Assembly: GCA_022316685.1 (NCBI GenBank)
Contig: JAKJHU010000014.1
Coordinates: forward strand, 5,637,001 to 5,701,000
Reading direction: 5' to 3'
Length of the DNA: 64,000 nt
Origin: Progne subis subis
Taxonomy: Eukaryota > Chordata > Aves > Passeriformes > Hirundinidae
Under the pieces are notes generated by a model, which saw nothing but the letters and a program-made list of their open reading frames with translations, did not search any database and was not told the origin of the DNA. Below are positions 13,301-22,075 of the stretch, piece by piece; the first letter of the stretch is position 1; each line of letters starts with the position of its first letter. Made by a program: the position numbers and the translations under genes.

Positions 13301-16300
13301 ACTCTGTAACAGTAAGCTGTAAATCAGCAGATGTCATAATCCTTTCCTTTATGGCATCTAGCTTATCTTTTTCATAGATTGAATGTTATATATATATTCA
13401 AGATTCAATGTTTTCTTCATTTTCACAAGTCCCTTTGGTTGTAGCAGCTGCTTATTCAAAGAAAGTACTTTAAAAGGTTAATTCATTATGTCATTACAGG
13501 AAGAGTTTGCATTTAGACTGTGGAAGGCCTGGTTCTCTTAATGAACTCTTTATGAAGCAATTCATGAGGAATGTAACCCTTCTGTTTTAATTGCTTGCTA
13601 TGTTTGAGGGCAGACCTGATCATGGATGGCTTGAAATTCAACAAAAAAACTGATTAGGTTCATTGAATACCTTAATTGAAGGTTCATTAAGGTTCAGTTT
13701 ACTCAAGATCTTTTCTAGACAGAATGAAATCTATGACTTGAGTACCTTTGCATAATTGTCTGTTAATCAAAGTATTTAATTGAATGTGTTGAATATTTGA
13801 AGATCTTTTGCCTTGAGAGATGTGAACATAATTTTGTGTTATTGAAACTTAGAAACTGACTTCATTTCTCATTCCTTCTTTAGAGGGACTGGATGAAATT
13901 GAAAATGATCTGCTGAAGTGTGAATTTTGTGGAAAAATGGGATATCCCAATAAGTTTCTGCGGTCAAAAAGATTCTGCTCCACATCCTGTGCCAAAAGGT
14001 AACTTTATGTAGTTATTGTTTATCATTATCTGGTTTAATGGATTCATCTCTCCTGGTAAAGAGAGCAAGAATTCACAGTCAACATCTGAATGCAAAGTCT
14101 TCCATTATAACAACTGGAAAGTTGATGTTTAATACCATAAGTTTTAGAAATGGGAAATGGTTTCCCATTTCTAGTTGTCACTTAGCTCTTTTCTTGGCAT
14201 CAGTGTGTCTGGGCATGACCTTTCTCATAAGTCTGCTACATTCCCATTTAGGTAGTGGGAATATATATTTTTGATTTGGTACTTCTTGGGACACCACCAG
14301 CAAAATAATCTTAAAGAGATTTAGTCCTTTAGTCTCTATCCTCCTTTGACTGGTATCAGCTAGGCAGAGAAAATGGAACCAGAAAATACAATGTGATTTT
14401 GGGTTTTGGTGGACATTTCACAGTAGTAACGTACTAAGTGATAAAATGCAAAGGTATTTCTATCATGGAAAATTTTTAAGGGTGGGAAGGACAGACATCA
14501 TCCAGGGGTAATCTGGATGTACTTGATACCACAACGAGCTGAGGGTTTTGATTAAATGGCCTTCGAGATACCTTTCTCTTGTATTTCTGTGACAGCTGTT
14601 GTCGTAATTAAGCAGCATTTCTACAACACTGTGATTTAATGGTTACTTAATTGAATTTGGTCCAAAAACCTACTAGTGCATTATTGAATATATCTTACTT
14701 CTTTAGGCACAGCCTTAGTTGCACTAAGAAATTTGGGCTGTTTCCATCAGACAAGACCAGTCGTTGGAATCGGAAGTCAGATAGCCAAAGTCTTGGGCGA
14801 CGCGGGCGTCGGCCGAGCGGCCCTGAGGGGGCGTCACGAGATCATTTTCTTAGACAGGTCTGTGGAATATTTGCTTAAAACTATGGCACTGCTTTAGGAG
14901 TTGCAAATAAAGCCTAATACTGTAGTTACTGCATTTTCCAGCTTCCAATTACTTATCCATCTGCAGAAGAAGATCTGGCTCCTCATGAAGACTCTGTTCC
15001 AACAGCCATGACCACGCGCCTGCGGAGGCAGAGCGAGAGGGAGCGGGAGCTTCGCGAGCTGAGGATGCGGAAAATGCCAGAGAGCATCGACCTCTTACCA
15101 GTGGTGCAAACTGACCCGTCGGTGTGGACTGTCGATGAAGTTTGGGCCTTTATACATTCTCTGCCTGGTATGGAATGGGCAATAACTTGCTCTGTTGGTT
15201 TTAACAATGAAGTTCCTTGCTTTACAGCAGCACTGTGATGAGGAAGTGGTGTGGTAACAGCAGCAGTGTTAGCTGGTGATGGAGACTGGAATGTGATTTG
15301 TTTCCTCTTGCTTGTTCCTTCAGCACAAATCCCGTGTTGATAGAACTAGTCCCACTTCTGCTGTTGCATCCCAGCTGATGGAGATTAGAGCTGTTCCTTC
15401 CTTCAGTCTGACTTCTCTCAAGAGGTCAGTAGAGAGATCAGACACACTTCCTCCCTTACACTGCTTTCTTCTCTTCCCTCCTCACTTGTGCCTTTTACTC
15501 TTCCTTCCTCCCTTGCTGCTTATTTAGTAGAAAAAGCAAGAGCAGTGTTACTTCCCTTGATACAACTGAAAAGTCTGGAAGACCTGTCATGATACAAGTC
15601 ATTAAAAAAGAATAAGCAAGTTTCTGCTATAAAGTTAAAATTTATTTTGCATAGCTTTGCTCAGCGATCTTCTGTCTAGAAACTTTGCGTACTGCTAGTC
15701 TCAGTTTTCTAGTAGAAAAAATAATCTGGTTTTTCCTTGTTCACAAACCTTTCCTTTAGCTCAATATTTACAGTTAGCTTTATGTCACCTTCAGGTTGAC
15801 ATTTATCATTTCCTAACTATCATAACCTTTAAAACTTCACTCCCCACCTTTTCCCAAGGATTCTGTTTTATCTGATCAGACACTGTGACCCCTACAGATA
15901 ACAAGGCAGAATTCCACAGTAGCAATCATACCAGAATTTTTGTTACTTATCCATTAAAACCCAGGCTACGTTTGTTCCTAATTTTCTACTTTCTCTGGAA
16001 TGCTATATCATTTTTTTGTGAATCCCATTAGACTATTAAGGACTGTAAGGAATATATCTTCACTGCTAAATCATACACATGCCTTGTGACAGTCTTTTGT
16101 AGTAGGTTAGGCAAAGAATTGAGTAAGAGATGTCTAAAATCAGCAAAAGTCATCCTTTATTTACCTTTCTTCTGATAGTTTATTGCAATTCAGTTACACT
16201 GCTTCTGGGAACCTGCAGTGATGGCTGTAGAAACAAGCAAAGCTCCTTGGTTTGGGATGTGATCATTCCTGTTTCTCTACTTGAGCTGTGTTACAGTGTA

Positions 16301-19159
16301 GCTCTGTCACTGCTGTTTTCAGTTCCTGTTTTTATGGATTTGAGGCTCTAGTTAATTCAACAACAAATCCTAGGCTCTCAATAAATGGTAGTTCCTATGC
16401 TAGAATAATTGAAGTGCCACATAAACACAATTCACTTGCAAGTATGAAACCAAAAATTTTATTCTTAAAATGTGGTTTCTGGTTTGAAACCATTACTTTT
16501 ACAATATTTCGCCAGCTGCTGGATCTGGTTTAGTTTTTTCTAAGCAAGGTGATCTTTGATTTTAAACAAACTTCTATTTATTTGTATGTAATGAAAATTT
16601 ATTATAATTACTCATTCCTCTCCATCTGAATGCCTAGTTTCTCAAATACTTTTTTTTAAAAAAAAGTTCAATAGATATTTAAAGTTGTATTCACAACCTG
16701 CCAGAATTTTTATTGCTACGTTGCTGCATTTGGCTTTTTTGGAAATTTTGGGGTTTATTCTTTTCAGTACATTCTCAAGTCACTCTTTCGAACAAATACT
16801 TTATCATATACTTCCCAGATTGATTAATGCAGGAAATAATATAGATGATTTTCATGATGGCATTTTAAATTATATATCTACTTGGTGCAGTCTGTGCAGG
16901 CCATCTGCCATGCTGTAGGAGATGGTGATTTGTCACTTTTCCATAAACATTAGGGACATCTGTGTTCATTTACAGCTTTCTGTGAAGTCTGTAGCTGAAA
17001 TGTCCTTGTCAGGCTTTTCCTGAGTTCCTCTGGAGCCTTTTGGAGAAGTCAGTGTCCAGAACACTTGCACTGTTAGCTGCTTCTTCTGGGGGAAGAGACA
17101 GAACAGCTTAGGCTGAGCAGAATTGTTCTCCTTTCTTTCTTCACTTGCAAGATACATGACCTTTCACCTGCTCCCTACTCTTTTTTATTTGGCCATTATT
17201 GCACAACAAGCAATTGCAAAAGTGCTGAAGAATATACCCAGATGTGCTTGGATGAGGGAACTGCAATATCTTCAACTTCCACATCCTCTGCTTTTCCAAA
17301 AATGAGTTTGATAAAAAGTGTTTAAGAAGTTGCATGAAAATTGCATAAAGGAAAAAGCTGGCAACAACAAACATCCAGTTTCCTATTTCAATAGGACCAG
17401 TTTTGTTCCTAAATGTAGAAACTTCTCCTGATCTCTCGAATTCTTTGTGAATGGTGTGGTCTGACAATCACAATGCTCAGGTCTCAAATCAGACATGCCA
17501 TGATACCTTTCCCAGAAATACCCAATACTTGACTTACAGATGTTTTATCTGTTGTCAGAACTTCAGTAAGAAAACCTTTATGAGGATGTCAGAGCTAATT
17601 GTTGCATGAGGTCTGTTTAACAAATCATTAAGAAAAAAAATGTACTTTAATCTTTGTGAAAAGCTAACTTTTCCCAGCCTTGAGTGTTACAACCTTCACA
17701 CAGTAATAATCCAAATGAATTTAGGTTTGGATGTTGATACTCCCTTTCACGTTTCCTTTCCATTTGCCTTGTACACATTTGTAAATCCATCAGGAAATTA
17801 GGCTATCTATTCTTTATGGAATTTAAATCTGAACACACAAAAGAATACGAAATTAGCTGCTGTCACCTAGGTAGAAAAGTTCTTCACAGTAATTTAATAT
17901 CTCTATAATAGTGTACTTTTAAAATGGGAAAATGTGAAAATGCCAAAAAATCATCTTACTTGAGGAATAATTGAAATAAGGAATGGAAGGTGGAGCACAA
18001 ATTCAAGCTTGTCTGAAGAGCTCTGAGACAGATGGAGAGACTGCTGGATTGAGAACACAAATGTATTAAAAAAACCCTCATTAAAAATATGATGGAGAAA
18101 AAAGCTTCAAATAAACAGCAGACAATGAGTGCCCTCATGGACATTGTTAGAAGACTTTTCTTCATCTAAGAGAGCTGCCATAAATCCAGGCAGAATGGGC
18201 TGATTCTGCTCAGCACATATCCAGAACATCTTTGGAGGAACCTTCATTTCCACAGTGTCCTTCAGTGGAAAAGGTCCTTCAGTTCCTTGGGACAGTCCAA
18301 CCCATGTAGAGTCTTTTTTTTATGTTGTGATCTTCAGTAACCTGAGACAAGTATTTCGTGCTAAGAAAAGGAGTTTAAAGGATCCAACCAGTTTAAAGTT
18401 GCCCTTGTGAAGTGAGTTACTGCTGTGTGTAGAATATTCACTCTGATAACTAATGATATATATTTTCATGAGATGGTTGTGCAACAGCCCATACATCCAA
18501 ACTTTGTTTCCTTAGCTCTGGTGTAACACACAGATGGAATTAACTCCTTTTGGAAATTTTAGCTATTTGGATGTTCTCATTTCAGATAGCACTGTAATAT
18601 AGTTATCTTTTATAGAATTAGATAATAGTATCTTTTTATTGCTGGAAAGAACCCACTTGAATTATGTTCCTGATTGCTATTTCAGTGCTGTTTTCCCAAT
18701 CTCTGCCAATGATGAGAGGTTGTTCCTCTTAATGAAATGAAAATTCTGTCTTTGCTGGGACTTGAAAATCCCAGTGAGTAGTTCTCCAATACATACAGTG
18801 TAATTAGAGGCTCTAGTAAAAATTGCTTCATATTATTTCAGAATTCCCATCATAATATTGAACTCTTGCATGTAATTTAGGTTCAACAAGCTGAAGGGAT
18901 GAGCAATGGAAAATGTGTAGCCGAAAAGCTCTGGTGTGGACAAAATAATTGGATCTAAGAATGAACATTTCTAAGCCGGTAATCCTATTTTTTATTGCCT
19001 TTAGGTTGTCAAGATATTGCAGATGAATTTAGAGCACAAGAAATTGATGGACAAGCTCTCCTCTTGTTGAAGGAGGATCACCTTATGAGTGCAATGAATA
19101 TTAAGCTTGGACCTGCATTGAAAATCTGTGCACGTATCAATTCCTTGAAAGAATCCTAG
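1181..19159 (+). CDS. PHC3: Polyhomeotic homolog 3, 14 coding exons, 5' end outside window
   Basis: PHC3 is a subunit of canonical Polycomb repressive complex 1. It acts in the nucleus, where its SAM domain polymerises and helps compact H3K27me3 chromatin. Coding exons, all with AG/GT borders and matching phases: 1181-1328, 2078-2236, 3654-3731, 5242-5400, 5846-5944, 7052-7286, 8724-9589, 11000-11150, 11468-11721, 12431-12587, 13884-13998, 14707-14857, 14942-15167, 19005-19159. They join into one open frame of 983 visible residues. In order these hold a Ser/Thr-rich N-terminus, a Gln-rich block, the HD1-like segment (LIFTPATTVAAVQSD), a long Pro/Gln/Ser linker, an FCS zinc finger (Cys at about 781, 784, 800, 804) and a C-terminal SAM domain (about 919-983) ending NSLKES. 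Human PHC3 is about 983 residues, so this copy looks intact. The nearest paralogues are PHC1 and PHC2; the linker text and the GPR160/SEC62 neighbours favour PHC3. Confidence 0.96.
2078..2236 (+). CDS. PHC3: PHC3 coding exon (Gln-rich)
   Basis: The exon is 53 codons, phase 0 at both ends, reading VIQQALHRPPSSAAQYLQQM and then glutamine-rich sequence (QQQHL repeated). It is nearly identical to the human PHC3 block after HAVQ. The acceptor is ATCACAG and the donor GTGAGA. Confidence 0.95.
3654..3731 (+). CDS. PHC3: PHC3 coding exon (26 codons)
   Basis: A short phase-0 exon reading ASLSGGRQ, then TSPTGSVTQQSSMSQTS. It matches the human segment between the Gln-rich block and INLSTSPTPAQ. The acceptor is TGCTATTTAG and the donor GTACGT. 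Confidence 0.93.
5242..5400 (+). CDS. PHC3: PHC3 coding exon (INLSTSP...LRAQM)
   Basis: The exon is 53 codons, phase 0, beginning INLSTSPTPAQIISRSQ and ending ASQAQMYLRAQM, which leads into the HD1 segment. The acceptor is TTTCCTTAG and the donor GTAAGT. Confidence 0.95.
5846..5944 (+). CDS. PHC3: PHC3 coding exon (HD1-like segment)
   Basis: The exon is 33 codons, phase 0, reading LIFTPATTVAAVQSDIPVVS, then Ser-rich sequence to SAATQ. This is the conserved homology-domain-1 region of Polyhomeotic proteins. The acceptor is TTGCTTAACAG and the donor GTGAGC. Confidence 0.95.
7052..7286 (+). CDS. PHC3: PHC3 coding exon (VQNLTLRSQK...)
   Basis: The exon begins VQNLTLRSQKLGVLSSSQ and ends TRTSSIHHLITP plus one base, phase 1. 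The middle (about SLCPSKAVSSSKGSQ) is more divergent from human than the ends, as expected for a disordered linker. The acceptor is TCATTTCCCAG and the donor GTGGGA. Confidence 0.93.
8724..9589 (+). CDS. PHC3: PHC3 large central exon (Pro/Gln-rich linker)
   Basis: This 866-nt exon encodes ASYSPLQPHSLVKHQQ, a QQQQQ stretch, a long Pro/Ser/Gln region and then SEEELPAAEALVQLPFQTL, a conserved PHC3 block. The middle (about 9060-9345) is strongly GC-rich, and Pro/Ala replace residues that are often Gln/Ser/Asn in the human protein. The exon ends ETPV before the donor GTGAGT. The open frame continues a little into the intron, but the phase of the next exon fixes the end at 9589. Confidence 0.95.
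11000..11150 (+). CDS. PHC3: PHC3 coding exon (YQVENVCEEEMPE)
   Basis: The exon reads IYQVENVCEEEMPEDSD, then a Pro-rich stretch to SEDPLS plus one base. It matches the acidic CEEEMPE block of PHC3. The acceptor is GGATGCAG, with a weak pyrimidine tract, and the donor GTGAGG. Confidence 0.93.
11468..11721 (+). CDS. PHC3: PHC3 coding exon (ILTHVIEGFVIQEGLEPFP)
   Basis: The exon carries SASVIKSPSDPSHASIPPPP and ends with THVIEGFVIQEGLEPFP. That motif is highly conserved across Polyhomeotic proteins (HD2 region). The acceptor is TTTTTTGCAG and the donor GTAAGT. Confidence 0.96.
12431..12587 (+). CDS. PHC3: PHC3 coding exon (KHADNSSDTEIEDMIAE)
   Basis: The exon reads VSRSSLLVEQPAEKR and ends HADNSSDTEIEDMIAE plus one base. 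It matches the acidic linker before the FCS finger. The acceptor is ATTGCACCAG and the donor GTTGGT, a slightly weak donor that is supported by the phase match to the next exon. Confidence 0.94.
13884..13998 (+). CDS. PHC3: PHC3 coding exon (FCS zinc finger)
   Basis: The exon encodes CEFCGKMGYPNKFLRSKR, then FCSTSCAKR. This is the FCS-type zinc finger, with paired cysteines C-x2-C and C-x3-C, which binds RNA in Polyhomeotic proteins. All four zinc ligands are present. The acceptor is CCTTCTTTAG and the donor GTAACT. Confidence 0.97.
14145..14173. repeat. Inverted repeat, 13-bp arms, 3-nt loop
   Basis: TAGAAATGGGAAA, TGG, TTTCCCATTTCTA: perfect 13-bp arms in the PHC3 intron after the zinc-finger exon. 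Confidence 0.95.
14707..14857 (+). CDS. PHC3: PHC3 coding exon after the zinc finger
   Basis: The exon starts HSLSCTKKFGLFPSDKT, then SRWNRKSDSQSLGRRGRR and GPEGASRDHFLRQ. The basic RRGRR linker matches PHC3. The FPSDKT segment seems longer than the human form I remember, so it may be a lineage or isoform difference. The acceptor is TACTTCTTTAG and the donor GTCTGT. Confidence 0.92.
14942..15167 (+). CDS. PHC3: PHC3 coding exon (first part of SAM domain)
   Basis: The exon runs from LPITYPSAEEDLAPHEDS through a basic/acidic RERE region to WTVDEVWAFIHSLP plus one base. It holds SAM helix 1. The remainder of the SAM domain is in the next exon, after an intron of about 3.8 kb. The donor is GTATGG. 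Confidence 0.96.
15168..19004 (+). other. PHC3: PHC3 last intron (3.8 kb)
   Basis: An AT-rich intron that splits the SAM domain after SLPG. I see no exon-like segment or recognisable repeat in it; the short open frames have no family resemblance. Confidence 0.8.
19005..19159 (+). CDS. PHC3: PHC3 last coding exon (rest of SAM domain)
   Basis: The exon reads CQDIADEFRAQEIDGQALLL, then KEDHLMSAMNIKLGPALKIC and ends NSLKES with TAG at 19157-19159. It contains the SAM mid-loop and end-helix surfaces used for head-to-tail polymerisation. The acceptor is TTTATTGCCTTTAG. Confidence 0.97.
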
Positions 19160-19919
19160 GAGGTGAACATGAAGGTTTAAACAACAGTTTCTCAGTGACA
19201 GAACCAACAGTAATATGCCAACATCTTCACTGTGGCATGAGTGTTACAGTGATGTTTTGTTAAGTAGGTGGGGCTCTCCCCACATAAAGACTTTCAGATG
19301 TTCCTTTGATTATACCAGGAGTCCTCTGTAGTTTTCAACAACTAATAGGTTTATAGTAAAGCCTGAGTAATGCTTTGAGTTGAAATTTTTCATGGGAGAA
19401 CATGAAGTGAAATATGCTGTGATAGGTTAGATATTCCCCAACATGAACTTCACCTTATGAGTTATGATTAACACCCCAGTCCCCACCCCAATCTAGACAC
19501 CATTTAAATTGTGTTGCTGTATTCTGAAAGATTTTTCCCACATACAGCAGTGTTTGGACTGAACTAACAGAAGTGTCCACAGGCCCTGTGGAAGCACTAG
19601 TACCAGTAAAATGCTATGCATTTAGTTGTGCTCTCTGAGTTTGTTTTAGTCTTGAGCAAATTCTTTGTAAGGGGTAGGTTGGCAGCTGGTTTTCCTCGTG
19701 TAGGCTTACCCTCATCTCTGCCACTATAGTATTTTCTTGAAGTCTGTAAAATACTATAAACCATGTAGATGTCTCATCAAAATCCTTGTGATGAGGCTAC
19801 TGACACTCCTGCCAGAGGTAACTGAAGCACATGTTACTTTACTCTTTGAATGCTGCTATGCACTAAGGGGGCATTAAGTGTTAGGTTTGTAGTTTCACAT
19901 GCTGCTAGTTAAGCTAGAC

Positions 19920-20811
19920 CAGCAGTTCTCAAATGGGGGTTCAGAGTGGACCCTGAGGAAGTGTGTGAGCACTCGGGGTTCAGGTTCCCAAATGCCTGGG
20001 TGTGAGGGGCGGAAAACTGCAGCCAGGACCAGCTCACATTGAGACAAGTTGCTTTGGAGACTGGAAGTAAAGAAGGGACAGCTTAGCTCAGATGTTGTTT
20101 TTCTTGATACCTCTTCTAACATGTCTTTCTCTGTAGTGCATTCCCATTGCCTCACTGGAAGCTTCCAAGCACTTTTTCCTTGTCCAGTGGCCAGTGTGAG
20201 CTGTGCTTGCTGCGCTCTGGGGAAGGAGCACCAAGGCCTCCTCAGAGCTTGTGCAGCAGCAGCTGCTGCTGCAGTGAGGGAGCCTGGAGCTGCAGGTCAG
20301 CAGGAGGAGGAATGCCAGCGCTGGCAACTCTAGGAGAAATATCCAGGGGCTCTGCTTTGTGTCTCTGGCAGGAGATTTTTCTTGGATGCTGCAGATGCAG
20401 GTGGTGGGATTTTAGTGTCCCTCTCCATCTTCCCTCTCTCACACTCTGTGGAACAAATACATTTCCCCTGTTACTGATGCTCTTGGAAGCTGCCTGGGAT
20501 CTGAGGCAGCAGCACCTTCCTGGCCTTTGCTTCCCTACCACCTGTGCACAGATGCTCACAAATGTATTTTGTCCTCCACTCCCCTTGTGTACAGACCTGG
20601 ATCCCTAAGCTCTTGTTTAGGGAAAGAAGGGTACGTGTGCTGATAGTCATTGTGTATATTTGAATTAAATGTGTGTATGTGTCTGCAAATAATGTATTTT
20701 TTTATTTTATGCAAATTAATGCATAATATATGATTGTGTAGGGAGGTGTTCAGGGGGCTGTACAGTATTCCTGAAGAGAAGAGGAACTGACCTAAAGTTT
20801 GAGAACTGCTG
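19920..20811. mobile_element. Non-autonomous hAT (Charlie-like) DNA transposon
   Basis: The left end CAGCAGTTCTCAAA and the right end TTTGAGAACTGCTG are inverted copies. They match the hAT-Charlie terminal signature (CAGNGGTTCTCAAA). The flanking 8-mers AGCTAGAC (19912-19919) and CCCTAGAT (20812-20819) agree at five of eight positions around a CTAGA core, as expected for a decayed 8-bp hAT target-site duplication. The 892-bp interior has no transposase-like frame. It sits inside the probable PHC3 3' UTR. Confidence 0.8.
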
Positions 20812-21277
20812 CCCTAGATCAAAAGGAGTCAATGCACATACACTGGCCGAAAGGCAGGTTTGTGATAGACAGATTAATATGTATATTATTTAACTGATGA
20901 CCTTAAAGAGTAAATTTGGATTACATAAAAATCTGTGCTTCATTTTCCTTCAGTTAGACTATTGCTTTGTTTCCACTAACAGATTTTCTACCATTATCTT
21001 CTGGAGATCAACGTTAGAATCATTGTTCTTAATTACAACAGTTTGAGCTTGCTAATAGCAGATGTTATTAATGTTTTTATTAACCACTGAAGCTGCAAGT
21101 TAGGGCAACACACTGCAGTTGCAGGCTGGTATGTGGTGAGAGCTCTTGTCCAAACGGCACCAAAGCTTTAGAGGTTGTATTGATGCCTGGGTTTATTTTG
21201 GAGGGAAGTTGCTAAGCACTTTCTAATTTGTTTTGGTTTATTTTTTTTTTTTTTTCTGTTTTCAGTTACTGTTGTAA

Positions 21278-21283
21278 AATAAA
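21278..21283 (+). terminator. PHC3: Candidate PHC3 poly(A) signal AATAAA
   Basis: A canonical hexamer about 2.1 kb after the PHC3 stop. Use is not shown by sequence alone. Confidence 0.35.
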
Positions 21284-21982
21284 CTTCTTAGTTGAAGTTG
21301 CAACGTTTGCTAATGTTCATTTGAAAGACATTCAAATGATGGAGACAGTGGGTTCCCATTTGTAGCATTTCTGTAAGATACACAGTGTAGCATATCTGTA
21401 ACATATGTTCTAAAGGATATGTTCTGTTTTGATGAGCTAACTGAAGACTAAAGATATCTTAGATATTTATCCTTTGGCTTTTGTCTTAAAGTTTTATTAT
21501 TTTTATACAGAAATCTCACTGGCTAATTTTTAATCTGTCTTCTGATTGTACTGTTCTTAGGCAATGTAAAAAGTAGGGATACATAAATGTGGTTTGATAA
21601 TGGCTTAAGGTGTACTAGAAAATGTGGACTTAGGGGTCTTATTTGGACCTGTAGTTAATCAGTGTTACATGCATGAGAATTTCATGGCTGCTTTAATTTT
21701 GCTTTATTAGACAGCTTTCAGGAGAGCTTCTCCAGCTAGTGTTTGTGTCCAGCTCAGCCATAATCACTGCCAGGTGCCAGGAGCTCAGAGCAGAGCCCAG
21801 TAAGGCACATCTGGTCCTGTTTGTCTGGTATGTAACATTCCCTGTGGGTTTGGGAAAGCCACAGATAATGAGTTATGCTTTAAATATTCATGAACGCAAC
21901 AGTTTGGAATGTGGGCCTTATGCATATTGAAAGTTTTTTATCTTCTTCAGTGATATTGGCAATTAACTGGAACTTAAAAGCA

Positions 21983-22052
21983 GACACAGCTATACCAACC
22001 TGTACTGATAGAAGTGCACTTGTATGGGAGTGTTTGCCGGTGTAGCTGTGTC
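21983..22052 (+). repeat. 70-nt imperfect hairpin
   Basis: The outer arms GACACAGCTATACC and GGTGTAGCTGTGTC pair over 14 bp with one G-T/T-G type position. The inner part is unpaired, and the centre is the palindrome AAGTGCACTT. The hairpin is followed at once by AATAAA. It could be a small palindromic transposon remnant or an RNA hairpin. Confidence 0.75.
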
Positions 22053-22058
22053 AATAAA
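22053..22058 (+). terminator. PHC3: Candidate distal PHC3 poly(A) signal AATAAA
   Basis: A canonical hexamer directly after a 70-nt hairpin and followed by A-rich sequence. It is a plausible distal end of the PHC3 3' UTR. Confidence 0.35.
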
Positions 22059-22075
22059 ATCAATTTTAAAAAAAA

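Larger units (their letters stand above)
19160..22075 (+). other. PHC3: Probable PHC3 3' UTR
   Basis: Sequence after the PHC3 stop with no coding potential that I recognise. AATAAA at 21278-21283 and 22053-22058 are candidate poly(A) signals. It contains a non-autonomous hAT element (19920-20811) and a hairpin (21983-22052). The true 3' end is not determined. Confidence 0.5.

Noticed and set aside
18255..18320. CR1-like words (GGTCCTTCAGTTCC, GACAGTCCAACCCATG) in the PHC3 last intron
   Set aside because: Too short and diverged to call as a CR1 fragment by eye.
20147..20608. 153-codon frame inside the hAT element
   Set aside because: It does not resemble a hAT transposase and is likely chance within a GC-rich interior.
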